DNA of 64,000 bases from positions 3,013,501 through 3,077,500 of the forward strand of contig NZ_AZUI01000001.1 of NCBI RefSeq assembly GCF_000526995.1. The letters are read 5' to 3'. The notes under the pieces are model-generated. The model had not been told where the DNA came from, ran no database searches, and saw nothing but the letters and a program-made list of their open reading frames with translations. The translations under genes were made by a program, and so were the position numbers. Source of the DNA: Lacrimispora indolis DSM 755 (GTDB taxonomy: Bacteria > Bacillota > Clostridia > Lachnospirales > Lachnospiraceae). The first letter of the stretch is position 1, and each line of letters opens with the position of its first letter. Shown in pieces: positions 60,598 to 64,000 of this stretch.

Positions 60598-62328
60598 CTA
60601 ATTACTTCCGATCGTAATTTCGCCTTCATTGTTTTTATAAATAATGCTTCTGGAGTACTCTTCCTGGACCAGCAGGCTGGAGGAGCCAATTTTAATGCGG
60701 ACCACTGGAAGCAGCTGCTGACATTGAATGATTCCGGACTGTTCCCTGTCAGTTGCAGTTATTTCGTTTAAACGGTTTGTGATCTCCTGTTCCCGAAGGT
60801 TTAAATAAGCGGAAGCCTGCTTTAAGCTATCCAGCAGCAGTTGCTTATCCTGTCTTTGGGTGGTCTCTAGATAGGTGATATTCTTTCTTACCTCCGACAT
60901 GTTATGGCGCAGCTGTTCCATTTCCCTGGTAAGACGAGAGGATTCTTCCACGTTCTTTGGAATATTTGCAATTATTAATTCGGTAATAAGCCGCCGTACT
61001 TTAGAACCAATAATACGGGCATTGATGCTGTTGGAAGCCAGTAGGGAGCCCCCTATAATGACGCCCATACCAGAGGTCACGATAATATCCTGACCGCTTT
61101 CTATTTTGGAATTGATAATGCTTTCCGCATACACATTGCCTTTGGCGCTGACTGTGCAGTGCTCTAAGTAACGGCATTTGATGTCAGAGTCAGAGGTTAA
61201 AACGCCGCGGCCGTTTCCCGACATGCCGCTGGCAATGGTGATGGCTCCTTGGGCCGTAATCTGGGCACCTTCTACGGAGCCGCGGATATCAATCCTTCCG
61301 GTAGCCTTTACTGAAAAACCGTTTCTCACGTCCCCTGTAATGAATATGTCCCCGTCATAATCTAAATTTCCTGTACTATTATCAATATTGCCGTTTATCT
61401 TAAGGAGGGGATCTACCTGAAATTTTCCATTGGCAAATGTTACATGGCCTGTTCTCCGGGAAATCAGCAGAGTCCGGTCTTCCGTAAGCGAGGTATTGCG
61501 GCCTGAAGGTATGGGAACATTAGTTCCCTTAATAACGCAGGGATAGGGGTGGCCGGTTATGGTCATGCCATTTTCTCCCGGAACAGCAAGGGTAATTGTG
61601 CTGATCACTTCCCCTTCCTTCACGGATTGGATGTTATTTAATTTTTTATAATCAACAGATCCGTTTTCATCTTCCTTAAATTCAAGATTAAGGGTGCGTT
61701 TAAAATGGTCCTTAATAGAACCGTCGATTCCGTTGCGTGCCAGAACTCCCTTTGCAATCAGCACGGACTGGTCATAAATCTGTTCTTCAACGATTGATTT
61801 CAGCGCATCCTCTATAATTCCTTTGGTTATCCGTTCTTGATTAAGAAGGGATTTCAAATCTTCTTCCTTTATCCCCTCACCGCCATTAAATGGAGGAATC
61901 ACATAAATCCATGCGGCCATCCGGTCATGGGAGATATAAAGATGAGCCTGGGCTGCCTTTGGCTGAGGCTCAGGTTCCTGTGTGTTTTCGGCCGTCCGTT
62001 TAAAAACATTGGACAAGGAGTTCATTTTACTGGAGAACTGAGCGCATTCACTGTATAATGCTTCTTCATCGATCCGCACTATAAGCGGATCATCGGATTG
62101 CTCCCATATAGAAGAATGGGAGGGAGCTTTTTGTTCTGTTTCAGGAGGCGCGGTTACTGCAGCAGAGCCTTTTTGTTCGGTTGAATCGGAGGCTGCTTCT
62201 TTGAGATCTTCATTCTTGGATTCTTCAGGCGAAGCGGCAGCAGTTATAACGGATTTCTCCGAAGATTCCGCAGAACTTCTTGCATTTTGAAAAAAGCCAA
62301 AGAACCCTTTTTTAGTTTTTTCTTTCAT
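60598..62328 (-). CDS. fapA: FapA family (DUF342) protein
   Basis: 576 residues. An Ala/Glu/Ser-rich N-terminal 110 residues precede the DUF342 part: DRMAAWIYVIPPFNGGEGIKEEDL (about 134-157), KGVLARNGIDGSIKDHF, then a right-handed beta-helix region (GNIDNSTGNLDYDGDIFITGDVRNGFSVKATGRIDIRGSVEGAQI) and a C-terminal coiled coil (about 455-530). FapA-type proteins are tied to flagellar or surface organisation in some bacteria; the role here is inferred. Ribosome-binding site AGGGGAAG. Confidence 0.85.
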   Translation of the reverse strand: MKEKTKKGFFGFFQNARSSAESSEKSVITAAASPEESKNEDLKEAASDSTEQKGSAAVTAPPETEQKAPSHSSIWEQSDDPLIVRIDEEALYSECAQFSSKMNSLSNVFKRTAENTQEPEPQPKAAQAHLYISHDRMAAWIYVIPPFNGGEGIKEEDLKSLLNQERITKGIIEDALKSIVEEQIYDQSVLIAKGVLARNGIDGSIKDHFKRTLNLEFKEDENGSVDYKKLNNIQSVKEGEVISTITLAVPGENGMTITGHPYPCVIKGTNVPIPSGRNTSLTEDRTLLISRRTGHVTFANGKFQVDPLLKINGNIDNSTGNLDYDGDIFITGDVRNGFSVKATGRIDIRGSVEGAQITAQGAITIASGMSGNGRGVLTSDSDIKCRYLEHCTVSAKGNVYAESIINSKIESGQDIIVTSGMGVIIGGSLLASNSINARIIGSKVRRLITELIIANIPKNVEESSRLTREMEQLRHNMSEVRKNITYLETTQRQDKQLLLDSLKQASAYLNLREQEITNRLNEITATDREQSGIIQCQQLLPVVRIKIGSSSLLVQEEYSRSIIYKNNEGEITIGSN

Positions 62329-62482
62329 TTTCTTCCCCTAACATTAAAAAATACCTGCTACTTTTTCCCTGTATGCAAGTAATTGGCTGATTTCCCGTGG
62401 TTTCTTTGGCTGTAGCCAACAGGCGTCAGGATATGACTCTGTTCAGTTTCCCAATCAAAGAAATGCTGGCTCCGGTTTCTGA

Positions 62483-62713
62483 TCATTTCATTCCTATGTA
62501 AATACAATCAGGTATAATTAGTCTTGAGCCTTTATCAGTCAGATCCCCCGGACCGAGCCATGAAAATCTATTTCGCTGGATATCGGTTTTCGTTCTGCCC
62601 GTTCTTTTTGAGGCCATACTCTTTACATCATGCATTGCTGAAAATAATCTGTCATGCAAATTGTCAGGCATTAAATTATAGGATACCGGGATCTTTGCTC
62701 CAAGATGCGTCAT
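62483..62713 (-). CDS. Small protein ahead of fapA, unknown function
   Basis: 76 residues (MTHLGAKIPVSYNLMPDNLHDRLFSAMHDV...). A strong ribosome-binding site (AAGGAGGTG) is correctly placed upstream of the ATG, and behind it lies the best sigma-28-like promoter in the window. No domain is recognised; the N-terminal 45 residues look helical and basic. It shares the transcript with fapA, 155 bases downstream, so a motility role is likely. The facing plus-strand frame at 62524-62715 is a shadow. Confidence 0.6.
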   Translation of the reverse strand: MTHLGAKIPVSYNLMPDNLHDRLFSAMHDVKSMASKRTGRTKTDIQRNRFSWLGPGDLTDKGSRLIIPDCIYIGMK

Positions 62714-62753
62714 AGGAACACCTCCTTCTCAATTACAAATCGGCTATATTTTT

Positions 62754-62780
62754 ATATCGGCAAATCTTATCATAAATATA
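62754..62780 (-). promoter_or_regulatory. Sigma-28-like promoter of the 76-aa gene and fapA group
   Basis: On the minus strand: TTAT, 16 bases, exact GCCGATAT (62761-62754), 40 bases upstream of the ATG at 62713. The -10 box equals the consensus. Confidence 0.65.
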
Positions 62781-62920
62781 ACATAATAGTTGGCCTTTTG
62801 GTTACTTAATTTAAAAAAAACATATTTGGTTACGTAAAATAGTTACTGGATAAAAAAGTTGTGAAACCATTTCGGGTTAATTGGACTTAGTAAGTCACTA
62901 TTTTAAATGCGAAAAACATT

Positions 62921-63060
62921 AGGTGGAGTGCGGGATCCACCTGATAAGCGGCGATAGCTGCTATTCGGCTATGAACGGTGAAGCGGGGGACGCTGTGAAC
63001 AAGTAGCGGAGGGGAGTAGAAGAGGGGAGCTTGAGCCTTGGTCATTGTGAATGTCCGTTT
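62921..63060 (+). ncRNA. Possible structured RNA of unknown family
   Basis: This is GC-rich within an AT-rich gene-free stretch (62781-63325). It opens with a 7-bp hairpin (AGGTGGA 62921-62927 with TCCACCT 62936-62942). Further short stems follow: GCGGC (62948-62952) with GCTGC (62957-62961), and AGCG with CGCT near 62991. No coding frame fits. It matches none of the common RNA families I could recall. Transcription is not shown; may be a leftover of another gene. Confidence 0.25.
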
Positions 63061-63325
63061 GTCTTAAGGGGTGTTTAAGGCGTGTTTTATATGTGTGTTT
63101 CTTTTTTTATAAAGGAGAATAGTTTCTTCTTTTGTTTTCTGATATTATAATGTAAGGGCTTTATGACAGGATAAAAGGCGTGGATATTAGAATTCAGCTT
63201 TTGTTTTAACTTTACCCGACTGAGTATTATCCATGGCTGATTCTTGTGTTTGCATGCGATTGGTGTGTTTCATCAGAGGCTTTTTTTAAATTGAACAAAT
63301 TATTGAAAATAATTCGAAATAATTG

Positions 63326-63354
63326 TTGACTTTTGTCGCCAGCTTTGATAAGAT
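63326..63354 (+). promoter_or_regulatory. rRNA promoter P1
   Basis: TTGACT (63326-63331), 17 bases, TAAGAT (63349-63354), preceded by an AT-rich UP-like segment (63298-63325). The classic layout of a strong rrn promoter, about 500 bases before 16S. Confidence 0.8.
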
Positions 63355-63444
63355 GTAACTCGCCGCTGAAAACGGGCGGCAAATTTTCTTCTAAAAACAC
63401 ATCGATGATCGATGAAAAAGCTTTGAAGAAAATGGAAAAAATGG

Positions 63445-63473
63445 TTGACAGAAATAGACAGCCATGATATCCT
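63445..63473 (+). promoter_or_regulatory. rRNA promoter P2
   Basis: TTGACA (63445-63450), 17 bases, TATCCT (63468-63473), 119 bases after P1. Tandem promoters are usual for rrn operons. Confidence 0.65.
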
Positions 63474-63506
63474 ATAAAAGTTGCTGCTGCGACAGTAACA
63501 AACAAA

Positions 63507-63522
63507 ATGCACTTTGAAAACA
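63507..63522 (+). promoter_or_regulatory. boxA-like antitermination site in the rrn leader
   Basis: TGCACTTTGAAAACAG, close to the TGCTCTTTGAAAA element found in Firmicute rRNA leaders, where Nus factors bind. Located 34 bases after P2. Confidence 0.55.
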
Positions 63523-63718
63523 GAAGATTGAACAGTATGTAAAACCCTGAAAATTCTAATAAAACAAGCCATTGTTTGATGGCTTTGAATGAGAAAATTC
63601 AGAACGAATACAAGCAATTGTATACGAACCAAACAACAAGTAAAACGGGAAAAAAATTAGCTAGTTAGTTGATTTTGACCCCGGATTGAACCGAATGGCA
63701 GGTCTAAGCGGTATGCTC

Positions 63719-63811
63719 ATGAAGCTTTGCTTCATTCGCTACCATTTGCTTCGCAAATGTTCATAGATTAGCAAAAAAGTCCTTATGAAAGCGAGCTTTC
63801 AACAGACTTTT
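63719..63811 (+). other. Hairpin series in the 16S leader
   Basis: Three hairpins in a row: ATGAA/TTCAT (63719-63735), CATTTGC/GCAAATG (63743-63759), and AAAAGTC/GACTTTT containing GAAAGC/GCTTTC (63775-63811). They are likely leader structures for antitermination or RNase III processing of the 16S precursor. Confidence 0.5.
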
Positions 63812-63849
63812 CTACCAATCTCTGACCGCTTTCAAAGACTATCTGCTTA

Positions 63850-64000
<151 letters not shown>

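Noticed and set aside
62524..62715. 63-residue plus-strand frame facing the 76-aa gene
   Set aside because: No ribosome-binding site, while the minus-strand frame has both a strong site and a sigma-28-like promoter.
63227..63632. Two minus-strand frames in the rrn promoter/leader
   Set aside because: They run antisense through clear rrn promoters and leader elements and lack ribosome-binding sites.

Overview
The window reads as a chromosomal segment of a low-to-mid GC, Gram-positive, motile member of the Lachnospiraceae. The first 150 bases of 16S rRNA at the right edge resemble the Clostridium/Lacrimispora (cluster XIVa) type. The flagellar genes have Gram-positive character: FliY, CheC, CheD, CheV, the CsrA-FliW pair, a DUF6470 protein, and no P- or L-ring genes. 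Genus placement is an impression from the sequence, not a database result.

Layout. (1) 1-1540: the end of a DUF362 gene, a decayed small gene, and a yjfB-type motility gene. (2) 1600-9190: flagellin (hag) with a long CsrA-type leader, then three surface-modification genes: a GT2-TPR-FkbM fusion, a CDP-glycerol glycerophosphotransferase-like protein, and an FkbH/HAD-SGNH-like fusion. (3) 9190-10330: a gene-poor strip with a broken IS1182-like transposase, two good vegetative promoters and a start-less small ORF. (4) 10331-36750: one long colinear fla/che block: flgB-fliE-F-G-H-I-J-K-flgD-(flagellar operon protein)-flgE-flbD-motA-motB-fliM-cheY-flgC-fliY (split)-fliO-P-Q-R-flhB-flhA-fliA-flgF/G-cheC-cheD-cheV-EAL/HDOD. 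(5) 36765-38280: a minus-strand parA-comFB pair. (6) 38423-42118: fliD-fliS and a probable small chaperone gene. (7) 42115-44363: a secreted C39-like protein and a degenerate nucleotidyltransferase. (8) Minus strand 44365-49524: flgM-flgN-flgK-flgL-DUF6470-fliW-csrA. (9) Minus strand 49631-54306: cheA-cheW-cheR-cheB. (10) 54433-60082: a FliK-like protein, an FlhB C-domain protein, a PilZ protein, two cell-wall-binding-repeat proteins and a lytic transglycosylase. (11) Minus strand 60197-62713: a small unknown gene, fapA and a response regulator. (12) 62714-64000: the rrn promoter/leader and the start of 16S rRNA.

How it works together. The window encodes almost a complete flagellum: switch, export gate, rod, hook, junction, cap, filament, stators and the core chemotaxis pathway. 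Its sigma factor (FliA), anti-sigma factor (FlgM) and translational switch (CsrA-FliW) are also here. I found a recurring sigma-28-like motif (TTAT or TTAA, 15-16 bases, then a box containing CGATAA or CGATAT). It lies upstream of hag, fliD, flgM, cheA, cheV, the C39-like gene and the 76-aa gene ahead of fapA. A c-di-GMP layer is suggested by the PilZ, degenerate EAL-HDOD and ComFB proteins.

The points most worth a second look are the putative flagellin-modification genes next to hag, the ParA-ComFB pair with a perfect 23-bp palindrome between it and fliD, the CsrA-type hag leader, the single-base frameshift in fliY, the coiled-coil insertion in the hook protein, and the 54-60 kb accessory module. 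fliL, flhF and flhG are absent, and no MCP genes are present.
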